The notes beneath the pieces were generated by a model. The model worked only from the letters and a program-made list of their open reading frames with translations. It had not been told where the DNA came from and made no database searches. DNA of 6,598 nucleotides from NCBI GenBank assembly GCA_964431545.1, contig CAYSLC010000270.1:1-6598 (forward strand), in the 5' to 3' direction. The position numbers and the translations under genes were made by a program. Positions within the stretch are counted from its first letter, which is position 1. Each line of letters begins with the position of its first letter. Positions 1 through 5,733 of this stretch are shown here, piece after piece. The DNA comes from CAYSLC01 sp964431545. GTDB lineage: Bacteria > Desulfobacterota > Desulfobacteria > Desulfobacterales > JAABSP01.

Positions 1-20
1 CCATGGGCGACATGGATCCA

Positions 21-44
21 GAAATGGGGAATAGACCCCATTTT
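21..44 (+). terminator. Terminator-like hairpin upstream of kch
   Basis: AAATGGGG (22-29) pairs perfectly with CCCCATTT (36-43) around the 6-base loop AATAGA, and an extra G-T pair at 21/44 is possible. On the plus strand the stem ends in a short T run, ATTTTC. This would suit an intrinsic terminator for a gene that ends left of the window, but the T tract is only four bases, so it may be weak. If real, it separates kch from whatever lies upstream. Confidence 0.4.
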
Positions 45-68
45 CATTCCACGGCAATGTAGTATGGT
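41..68 (+). promoter_or_regulatory. Possible sigma-70 promoter of kch
   Basis: TTTTCA (41-46) and TATGGT (63-68) are spaced by 16 bases, each matching four of six consensus positions. TAGTAT at 60-65 is an alternative -10 but has no matching -35. The site follows the terminator-like hairpin and lies about 115 bases before the kch start. Such matches arise easily by chance. Confidence 0.22.
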
Positions 69-155
69 ACTGGGGAATGGGGGCCGAAGCCCGGCCCCGT
101 CCGGCCCGCGGCCAGGAGCGGGAAGCCGGAGTGGAACGGATGAGATTCACGATCC

Positions 156-163
156 AAGGAGGT
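156..163 (+). promoter_or_regulatory. Near-perfect Shine-Dalgarno sequence, unusually far from the kch start
   Basis: AAGGAGGT is an ideal anti-16S match but ends 19 bases before the kch ATG at 183, well beyond normal spacing. The kch frame is open back to a TGA at 141-143, yet it offers no ATG, GTG or TTG between the Shine-Dalgarno sequence and position 183. The only closer element is a weak CGGA at 172-175. Start selection for kch is therefore odd. Confidence 0.4.
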
Positions 164-182
164 CGTTTCGTCGGAATCACCC

Positions 183-1379
183 ATGACGGAGGAGCAATCG
201 AACCCAACATCGCCCATGCGGATCCCCAAGTGGCTCCGGGGCGCGCCCCAGTGGGTGAAGGCACTCTGGCCCCACTGGGTCTTCGCCTTGATCCTGGTGA
301 TCAGCGGCATCGTCAACATGCTCAGCGGAATGCGGTTTTTCGCCGAGGGGAAGGCCGAACCCCTCACCGGAATGGCCAAGTCCCTGGAGGTCCTCGGCAG
401 GGACACCCAGGTGATCATGGGGGGGGTGCTGGTCCTGGTGGGCATCGGGCTCCTGTGGCGGCTGCGAACGGCGTGGACCTTTGCGGTGCTCACCTCCATG
501 GTCACCATCGGCCTCAACCTGAGCCTCAACGGGTGGGGGGCGAGCCTGATCTTTCCGGCGACCATGCTCATGGTTCTGTTCATCTTCCGGAAACACTTCA
601 CCCGCCGCACGGTGATGGCCAACTATCTGGTCTCGTTCGCCAGCATCGCGGCGGTCCTCTCCTACGGCACCTTCGGGGCGTATCGGCTGGGGGACGGGTT
701 CGATCCCCGGATCTCCGATGTCTCCTCAAGCAACTACTATACCGTCATCACGCTCTCCACGGTGGGGTACGGCGACTTCACCCCGGCCACCTCCGAGACC
801 CGGTGGTTCGTCCTCTCGTTGTTGGTGGTGGGAATGAGCATCTTCGCCACCGTCATCGTCTCCACCCTGGGGCCGGTCATCCGGGGGCAGCTGGCGCAAA
901 TCTTCAATCCGGCGGTGAGTCTCATGAAACCGAGTAACCACGTCATACTGGTGGGGGAGGGGCTGGTGGCCCGAAGCACCGCCCAGGAGCTGGCGGACCG
1001 GAAAATCCCCTTCATCCAAGTGCTCCATCACGACGGAAAGCCCTTCATGGAGGAGAATCCGGTGGTGCGGGGGGAGCCCGACGACGCAAACGTGCTGGAG
1101 GACGCGGGGATCCGCAAGGCCCGCATGATCATCGCCGCCCTGGAGGACGACGGGAAGAACGCCTTTATCTCCCTTTTGGCCAAGGACTTGAACGAGGAGG
1201 TCTGCGTGCTGGCGGTGGCCGGTTCCGCGCGGACCCTCCACCTGCTCAAGCTGGCCCGGGCCGACATGGTCTTCGCGTCGGCGGCCGTGGGCAGCCGGAT
1301 TCTGGCCAACCTGGTGGAGGGAAACGAGATCCCCCGGGAGTTCCGGGACCTTCTGGAGGGGGATCCCGGTAAATTTTAG
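183..1379 (+). CDS. kch: Kch-type potassium channel with C-terminal RCK (TrkA-N) domain
   Basis: This 398-residue inner-membrane protein is a probable K+-selective channel of the E. coli Kch family, which is of similar length. Hydrophobic segments lie near residues 32-50, 77-92, 97-113, 119-135, 147-167 and 207-228. The pore loop precedes the last segment and carries the canonical K+ filter TVGYGD (193-198). Residues 252 to about 375 form a Rossmann-like RCK gating domain beginning HVILVGEGLVA, a GxGxxA form of the nucleotide-binding loop, with conserved DDANVLEDAGI (300-310). The FAT...GP.IRG stretch after the pore (221-235) and the order of RCK motifs resemble Kch closely. The fourth membrane segment has no regular arginine ladder, so voltage sensing is doubtful. 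ATG 183 is the first possible start in the frame. Met248, just before the RCK domain, could be an internal start. The stop codon overlaps that of the opposing chemoreceptor gene. Confidence 0.93.
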   Translation: MTEEQSNPTSPMRIPKWLRGAPQWVKALWPHWVFALILVISGIVNMLSGMRFFAEGKAEPLTGMAKSLEVLGRDTQVIMGGVLVLVGIGLLWRLRTAWTFAVLTSMVTIGLNLSLNGWGASLIFPATMLMVLFIFRKHFTRRTVMANYLVSFASIAAVLSYGTFGAYRLGDGFDPRISDVSSSNYYTVITLSTVGYGDFTPATSETRWFVLSLLVVGMSIFATVIVSTLGPVIRGQLAQIFNPAVSLMKPSNHVILVGEGLVARSTAQELADRKIPFIQVLHHDGKPFMEENPVVRGEPDDANVLEDAGIRKARMIIAALEDDGKNAFISLLAKDLNEEVCVLAVAGSARTLHLLKLARADMVFASAAVGSRILANLVEGNEIPREFRDLLEGDPGKF

Positions 1380-3157
1380 CCCTCGGGGAAAAGATGCCGG
1401 GAGGAACGCCTTCTGTTCCCGGTTACCAGTTCCGCCAGCCGCTCCACCAGCGTCTCCATCCCGTCGGCCTGGGCCTTCATTTCCCGGGCCACGGAGGCGG
1501 CCCGCCCGGCGTCCCCGGCGATGTTCTGGACCCCTTGGTCCACCTCCGCCACCGCCTGGCCGATCCCCTGGATCCCGGTCACCTGTTCCCGGCTGGCCGC
1601 CACGATCTCGTCCACGTAGCCGTTCGCCTCGTCCGCGAGCGCGGCGTTGGACTGGAACGTCTCCCGTGTCGACCGCGCGATCTCGGTGCCGGTCCGGACG
1701 GCGTCGATGGTTTTCCGGATCCGGTCGCCGGTGTTCCGGGCCGCCTCTCCGGCCCTCATGGCGAGGTTCCGGACCTCCCCGGCCACCACGGCGAACCCGG
1801 AGCCCGCCTCTCCGGCCCGGGCCGCCTCGATGGCGGCGTTCAACGCCAGGAGGTTGGTCTGGAAGGCGATCTCGTCGATGGTGTTGACGATCTTTTCGGT
1901 CTCCTCGCTCGACCGGCTGATCTCCCCCATGGCCGCCACCATCTCCTCCATCCGGCTGTTGGCCTCGCCCATCAACCGGATGGCCTCGCCCATCTTCTCC
2001 CGGGCCTTTCCGGCATGCTCCGCGTTCCGGGCGGCCATGGACGAGATCTCCTCCAAAGCCGACGAGGATTCCTCCACCGCGGAGGCCTGGGTCGCCGCTT
2101 CCTCGGCCAAACGGCCGCCCGCCCTCGACATCTCCCGGGCCGCGGCCGCCACCTCTTTGATTCCGGAGGACAGTCCCAGGGCGGCCTGGGAGATGGTCCG
2201 CCCCAGGCGCCGGGAGAAGACCACCAGGAGAACCACGGAGAGGAGCAGGGCGCCGCCGCCCACGCCGGCGATGGTGTTCCGGATCCGGCGGGCCGGTCGG
2301 TAGAGTTCCTGTTTTTCCTGGTTGGCGCCGACGCTCCACCCGGCCACGGGCACGGGCGCGAACCCGGCGATTTTCTCCGATCCGGCATAGACATAGGCCT
2401 CCACCCCGGTCTCCATGGCGGTCATGCGCCGGTGGATGGCCGCCATTCCCCGCAATTCGCCGAGGTTGGTCTTGAGGATGTGCTTGGGATCGGGATGGGC
2501 GATGATCCGTCCGTCCGGCAGGATGATGAAGGGGTACCCGGTCTCCCCGATCTTGGTCGTTTTCACCATCTCCGAAAGGAAGTCGATCTTCACCGTGCCG
2601 GCGGCGACCCCGAGGATCTCCCCCGCGTTGTCCACGACCGGGGCGGCGATGACGATGATCCGGTGGCCGGAGATCCGGGATTCGATGGGCTCGCTGATGG
2701 CCGTCCGGCCCGATGCGGCTTTCCGGAAGTAGTCCCGGTCGCCCACGGAGATGCCGCGGCTGCCGCCTCCCCTGTCGTCGGCGAAGATGGTTCCGTCCAA
2801 ATCGGCCACGAAGATGGATTCGAACCGTTCCAGGATCCCCTTGGCCCGGGCCAGTTTGGCGTCGAGGGCCGCGATCCGCTCCCCGGCCGCGCGCTCCCCC
2901 TCCGTCCGGACCCGGGCGGCCGCGGCGATGGTGGCGTTGCCCGACGCGATCTCCCGGATCATGTCGATCCCGTGGGTGAGGGCGAGTTGAACGGATTGGG
3001 CGATGTTGACGGCGACGTTGGTCATCCCCTCCTGGGTGATCCGCTCCACCGTCCGGGACGTCAGCCGGGTGGCGAACACCCCCACAAAGAGCAGCGGCAC
3101 CACCACCAGCAGCACGCCGCCGGCGACCATCCGCCCTCCGAGAGATCGATGTTTCAT
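1376..3157 (-). CDS. Methyl-accepting chemotaxis protein with periplasmic dCache sensor
   Basis: This 593-residue transmembrane chemoreceptor should bind a small molecule in the periplasm and control CheA through CheW. Membrane segment 1 is near residues 12-30 and segment 2 near 296-314. Between them is a dCache-type sensor, shown by GDRDYF (139-144), a hydrophobic strand plus AAPVVDNAGEILGV (171-184), and a second subdomain with PDGRIIAHP (214-222). The ligand cannot be read from the sequence, and the amino-acid-binding R..WY motif of dCache_1AA is not evident. The cytoplasmic hairpin tip, about 428-467, includes EIAFQTNLLALNAAIEAARA and GFAVVAGEVRNLA. No convincing HAMP domain follows segment 2. 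There is no C-terminal CheR-docking pentapeptide, as the protein ends HLFPEG. GGAGGAG (3164-3170 as complement) six bases before the ATG supports the start. No che genes are visible nearby. Confidence 0.95.
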   Translation of the reverse strand: MKHRSLGGRMVAGGVLLVVVPLLFVGVFATRLTSRTVERITQEGMTNVAVNIAQSVQLALTHGIDMIREIASGNATIAAAARVRTEGERAAGERIAALDAKLARAKGILERFESIFVADLDGTIFADDRGGGSRGISVGDRDYFRKAASGRTAISEPIESRISGHRIIVIAAPVVDNAGEILGVAAGTVKIDFLSEMVKTTKIGETGYPFIILPDGRIIAHPDPKHILKTNLGELRGMAAIHRRMTAMETGVEAYVYAGSEKIAGFAPVPVAGWSVGANQEKQELYRPARRIRNTIAGVGGGALLLSVVLLVVFSRRLGRTISQAALGLSSGIKEVAAAAREMSRAGGRLAEEAATQASAVEESSSALEEISSMAARNAEHAGKAREKMGEAIRLMGEANSRMEEMVAAMGEISRSSEETEKIVNTIDEIAFQTNLLALNAAIEAARAGEAGSGFAVVAGEVRNLAMRAGEAARNTGDRIRKTIDAVRTGTEIARSTRETFQSNAALADEANGYVDEIVAASREQVTGIQGIGQAVAEVDQGVQNIAGDAGRAASVAREMKAQADGMETLVERLAELVTGNRRRSSRHLFPEG

Positions 3158-3219
3158 TCCAGTCTCCTCCCATGTGCTTTGGCGACCGAGGGATCGGCGT
3201 TACGGTCCAAAAGGGAGGG

Positions 3220-3248
3220 GATGTAATACGGCAGGGGACCGGCGTCAA
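3220..3248 (-). promoter_or_regulatory. Candidate sigma-70 promoter of the chemoreceptor gene
   Basis: On the minus strand, TTGACG (complement of 3243-3248, five of six matches) is followed after 17 bases by TACATC (complement of 3220-3225, three of six). This would give a leader of about 55 bases before the start at 3157. A flagellar sigma-28-like -10 element, GCCGATCC (complement of 3191-3198), also lies nearby but has no matching TAAA -35, so the sigma-70 reading is preferred. Confidence 0.4.
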
Positions 3249-3258
3249 GAGAATTCTC
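3249..3258. promoter_or_regulatory. 10-bp palindrome abutting the chemoreceptor -35 element
   Basis: GAGAATTCTC is a perfect inverted repeat directly adjoining the upstream edge of the candidate -35 box TTGACG. The position is suitable for an operator or activator site. The repeat is short and could be chance, and no cognate regulator can be named. Confidence 0.25.
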
Positions 3259-3335
3259 CCGTATGCGCCGGCGGTTCCCCCGCCTCGCGTCCTTGGGGGG
3301 CCGAACTGGTGGATGGGCGCGAAGGGCCGCCGTCG

Positions 3336-3445
3336 GTTTCTATTGAACGTCTATTGAACTTTTTTCCGGATAGGGCGCGATTTGTTAGATATAGAACTTA
3401 TTGATATATAAAAAAATACATCCAAACGGCCGTTTCTATTGAACG
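3336..3445. repeat. Three direct copies of CTATTGAAC
   Basis: CTATTGAAC occurs at 3340-3348, 3351-3359 and 3436-3444. The first two are in tandem with an 11-bp period, about one helical turn. Copies one and three share a longer 14-bp identity, GTTTCTATTGAACG (3336-3349 and 3432-3445). Copy three overlaps the palindrome AAACGGCCGTTT. An inverted, one-mismatch relative, GTTAAATAGAA, lies at 3483-3493 across the AlbA_2 stop codon. The pattern suits binding sites for a DNA-binding protein or remnants of a mobile-element end. Function is unknown. Confidence 0.6.
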
Positions 3446-3483
3446 GATCGAGGCCGAAAAAGGGCGGGATATGGCCGGTTTTG

Positions 3484-5130
3484 TTAAATAGAATTCAACG
3501 GGACGGAGTAACGCCGCCAGCGGTTTTGTCCTTCGTGAACGATGTCCCCTTTCTCCACGAGCGTCTTGATCTGCTTTCGGATTTGGTGCTGTGGGATCTC
3601 CGTGCCGATCCGATCCCGGATTTCCCCGAAGGAGGACCGGGGGTGGCGGCGCAGGTCTTCGACGATCAATGCCTGGAGCCGATGGGGCTCGATGCGGGTC
3701 AAGGTGGTCTGGCTCGGGAACGCCATCTTTCGGAGGACATCCGGATCGATATAATATCGCGTGCCCTTGGTTCGGCCGGTCCGGCGCACGATCCGCATTT
3801 CCAGCAGCCTCCCCATCCATTGGGAGATCGCGTCCACCTCCGAGAGTTCGAGGGTCTCGGCCAACTCCCGGGCCGTGAGCGCGTCGTGCCGCGCCAGCAG
3901 ACCGAGGGTGATCTTCTCCCGCTGCCGCAGTTGAAACATCTGGTCCGACTTGGCGATCAGGTCGATCACTTCGGGATTGAGGATCCGCCGTTGAACGGTG
4001 ACGGAAACCCGGTCCCGGCCCTCCCGGAGGATGGGCAGCGGACGGCCCTGGGAGAGCAGGACCTCATACAACAGATCGAATCCGCTCCCCTCGCGCTCCA
4101 TCAGCTCCAGGTCGTGGAAGATTCGAGCCAGCTCGTTGTTGCGCCGGACCGATTGGTGGAGGATGTTCCTCGGCGTGACCCCCAGCGGCAGCAGGCCGGG
4201 ATTGACGATCTCCATCCGATCCGGATGGAGATTCAGATAGATGTCCCCCCGCTGGGTATAGGGGCGATGGACCAGCGCGTTCACCAGGAGTTCCCGAACG
4301 ACTTTTTCGTCATACATGGGGATATGCTGGCGGAACAGGCCGTCGGGCAGCTCGTACCCCTCGCGAAAGTCAGGCACCTCCCTCCAGACGGTCTCCACCA
4401 GATCCATGGGGGAGAGAGAATAATCGTCCCAGGAGATCTTGTGGACCTTGTTTCCGTCCGCGTCGTATTTGATGTACTGGATCACCGGGGCGGTGCCCAG
4501 CCGCGCGCGGTCTTCCCGGCGGCCCGCGCAGAGAATGCCCAGGTTGGTGAGGTGCGGGCCGATGGCGAGGTAGTAATGGTCCATCAGTTCCGGGGCGCTC
4601 TTCTCCTTCACCGATGGTTTGACCCTGTCGGAGTCTCGAATACCCGAGGCCAAAGCGGCCAGTTGCTCCGGATCGATCTTTTCCCGGGGTACCGCCAGGG
4701 TGGTCAGCGTCTCCCAGGGCTGGGCCCCGCGTTCGTTTAACAGTCGCTGGATATCATCGCCCGTCATGGGTTTGCATTGGTCCGCCACCCGCAGGTAATA
4801 GCGGCCGTCGGTGGTGGAGGCCGGCGTGTGGGAACGCGCCACCTGGAGTTCGATAAACTCCGAACCCGTGGCAGTCGGAATGATCGCCGGGGCCACGGTG
4901 ACATTCACCGTGAGTTCTCCCACGCGCTTGAGGATTTTTTCCGGAAGATCCTTGGGGATGGTCTGACCCTTCGGCGGTCCCTCGGCGTTGTCCTCGATGC
5001 CGATCAGAATTTTTCCGCCACTTGCGTTGGCAAAACAGACACAATCCTTGGCCAGGTCGTCCCATCGCGGCTGCTTGCCGATGAGCATCGTCAGGGATTT
5101 TCGATCTGTGTGTTGGTCTTCGCCGGTCAT
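3484..5130 (-). CDS. AlbA_2 (Schlafen-type) domain / GHKL-like ATPase / winged-helix protein, putative transcriptional regulator
   Basis: This 548-residue, probably cytoplasmic protein has the layout of proteins often annotated as RecG-related or as predicted transcriptional regulators with an AlbA_2 domain (COG2865-like). It lacks helicase motifs, so 'RecG helicase' would be wrong. Residues about 4-130 are the AlbA_2 domain: EDQHTDRKS (4-12), CFANASGGKILIGIEDN (32-48) and DGRYYLRV (108-115). Residues about 275-360 resemble the HATPase_c_4 module: ELLVNALVHRPY (280-291), RMEIVNPG (305-312) and REGSGFDLLYE (346-356). The C-terminus appears to hold two winged-helix segments, near 405-460 and 485-545. 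E4, D9 and K11 fit the acidic/lysine pattern of the AlbA_2 N-terminus, but nuclease activity is not shown. GGAG ten bases before the ATG is a modest ribosome site. The gene diverges from the SUMF1 gene. Its DNA target and ligand are unknown. Confidence 0.85.
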   Translation of the reverse strand: MTGEDQHTDRKSLTMLIGKQPRWDDLAKDCVCFANASGGKILIGIEDNAEGPPKGQTIPKDLPEKILKRVGELTVNVTVAPAIIPTATGSEFIELQVARSHTPASTTDGRYYLRVADQCKPMTGDDIQRLLNERGAQPWETLTTLAVPREKIDPEQLAALASGIRDSDRVKPSVKEKSAPELMDHYYLAIGPHLTNLGILCAGRREDRARLGTAPVIQYIKYDADGNKVHKISWDDYSLSPMDLVETVWREVPDFREGYELPDGLFRQHIPMYDEKVVRELLVNALVHRPYTQRGDIYLNLHPDRMEIVNPGLLPLGVTPRNILHQSVRRNNELARIFHDLELMEREGSGFDLLYEVLLSQGRPLPILREGRDRVSVTVQRRILNPEVIDLIAKSDQMFQLRQREKITLGLLARHDALTARELAETLELSEVDAISQWMGRLLEMRIVRRTGRTKGTRYYIDPDVLRKMAFPSQTTLTRIEPHRLQALIVEDLRRHPRSSFGEIRDRIGTEIPQHQIRKQIKTLVEKGDIVHEGQNRWRRYSVPLNSI

Positions 5131-5360
5131 TTCGGAGGGACTCCATACTTTCGACGTGGCGGGGAAGGTTTGAACCAGCCGCTTCCAACCCCGTCCGGGC
5201 CTCGCTCTTCCGGATGGCCTCGGCCGTACGCTATGTCTTTTTTATGGACTATGAGTTGCCAGAGCCTCGTTCTCGCTTAGGTGGAAAATTGGTCTTGGTC
5301 GGTGTTTCCCGAATGTTCCTCGGCAAATTATCGAGGAAAACCGCTGAATCCGCAAGGAGT

Positions 5361-5389
5361 TTGTTCTTACTTCAAAATTTGGATAAAAA
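5361..5389 (+). promoter_or_regulatory. Candidate promoter toward the small ORF and SUMF1 gene
   Basis: TTGTTC (5361-5366) and TAAAAA (5384-5389) are separated by 17 bases within the AT-rich patch, matching three and four of six consensus positions. Transcription from it would place the 5420-5444 stem-loop and the strong ribosome site at 5472-5478 in the leader. Moderate support only. Confidence 0.3.
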
Positions 5390-5418
5390 TGGTATTGGAA
5401 AACGCCCCTTGCAAAATC

Positions 5419-5444
5419 CTTCCGCTTGTGGAAGAAAAGCGGAA
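5419..5444 (+). promoter_or_regulatory. Leader stem-loop with two mutually exclusive pairings
   Basis: TTCCGCTT (5420-5427) pairs perfectly over 8 bp with AAGCGGAA (5437-5444). Alternatively CTTCC (5419-5423) pairs with GGAAG (5430-5434), using bases that belong to the other stem or its loop. The structure lies between the candidate promoter and the strong ribosome site at 5472. It has no T tract, so it is not an obvious terminator. A regulatory role is an inference. Confidence 0.35.
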
Positions 5445-5485
5445 TCGACCCCCGATATGGAACCCACCAAGAAGGAGGAGCCGAC

Positions 5486-5725
5486 ATGATCCGATATCTA
5501 CATCCAATCGAGTCATACCCCGCCTTCCGGGAGGCCGACGGTTCGGGGGCGACCGTGGTCGGAGCCATTTTGCTTATCTTGAATTCAAGAACGAGGAACT
5601 CGGGTTCCGGCTTGTTGATTCCAGACCGGGAGCGGTGCCCGCGGATCGAAGATAAGGCGGGCGTCATCCATCCACAACGATGCAATACCGCAAATCGGGC
5701 GCGCGGATCGATCCGATCCACATAG
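5486..5725 (+). CDS. Small ORF of unknown function with a consensus ribosome binding site
   Basis: The ORF encodes 79 residues that I do not recognise. The main support is its start: AAGGAGG (5472-5478) lies seven bases before ATG 5486, the best-placed Shine-Dalgarno sequence in the window. Its stop (5723-5725) is eight bases before the preferred SUMF1 start, so the pair would look like a translationally coupled operon. The start also forms an ATGA overlap with the end of an open frame running from 5214. The protein has one short hydrophobic run (ATVVGAILLIL) and an arginine-rich, low-complexity-looking tail, with no domain motif. It may be a real small protein, a leader ORF, or a decayed or frameshifted upstream part of the SUMF1 gene. 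Confidence 0.3.
   Translation: MIRYLHPIESYPAFREADGSGATVVGAILLILNSRTRNSGSGLLIPDRERCPRIEDKAGVIHPQRCNTANRARGSIRST
5577..5590. repeat. 14-bp perfect palindrome
   Basis: TCTTGAATTCAAGA is a perfect inverted repeat inside the small ORF and about 145 bases before the SUMF1 start. It is followed by a small stem, GGAAC/GTTCC (5595-5599 with 5604-5608). It could be an operator for a dimeric regulator. The core GAATTCAA also occurs at 3491-3498, but this is too short to imply a shared regulator. Confidence 0.35.
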
Positions 5726-5733
5726 GGAACAAA

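Larger units (their letters stand above)
3158..3483. other. Intergenic region between the AlbA_2 gene and the chemoreceptor gene
   Basis: No ORF here looks coding. The half near the chemoreceptor is GC-rich and holds its probable promoter. The half near the AlbA_2 gene (about 3336-3483) is distinctly AT-rich with an A7 run at 3410-3416, unlike the flanking genes. It contains three CTATTGAAC repeats and the 12-bp palindrome AAACGGCCGTTT (3424-3435). On the minus strand a weak stem, CCGTT/AACGG (3430-3446), is followed 13 bases later by the T7 run. This could loosely terminate the AlbA_2 transcript, but the spacing is not that of a classical terminator. Confidence 0.6.
5131..5485. other. Divergent control region upstream of the AlbA_2 and SUMF1 genes
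   Basis: No gene is convincingly supported here. From about 5230 to 5440 the sequence is AT-richer than the flanking genes. It carries two perfect stems: TTCCTCG/CGAGGAA (5316-5322 with 5332-5338, 9-base loop) and TTCCGCTT/AAGCGGAA (5420-5427 with 5437-5444). A plus-strand frame from 5214 stays open to 5489, but it has no ribosome site at its start and no recognisable content. No good minus-strand promoter for the AlbA_2 gene could be picked. Confidence 0.5.

Noticed and set aside
877..890. Match between TCATCCGGGGG in kch and the SUMF1 C-terminal coding region (about 6395-6405)
   Set aside because: Eleven bases of shared GC-rich sequence without flanking similarity is expected by chance.
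3191..3198. Sigma-28 flagellar promoter for the chemoreceptor gene
   Set aside because: Only a partial GCCGATCC -10 element is present, with no TAAA-like -35 at the required distance.
1394..3226. 610-codon plus-strand frame antisense to the chemoreceptor
   Set aside because: Low-complexity Gly/Pro/His-rich composition, no domain motifs, and entirely opposite a conserved chemoreceptor coding region.
726..3248. Very long minus-strand open frame covering the kch and chemoreceptor region
   Set aside because: It is Gly/Arg/Pro-rich shadow translation caused by high GC content, and overlaps two clearly identified genes in other frames.
3439..4740. 433-codon plus-strand frame antisense to the AlbA_2 gene
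   Set aside because: It mirrors the AlbA_2 coding sequence, which carries clear family motifs on the other strand. The antisense product has none.
5160..5214. Riboswitch-like folds upstream of the AlbA_2 gene
   Set aside because: Only short 5-bp GC stems (CGGGG/CCCCG and TCCGG/CCGGA) are seen, with no conserved aptamer core that I recognise.
5214..5489. 91-codon plus-strand frame in the divergent region
   Set aside because: No ribosome site at either possible start (5214 or 5244), no recognisable motif, and it spans hairpins and the candidate promoter. Only its ATGA overlap with the next ORF is suggestive.
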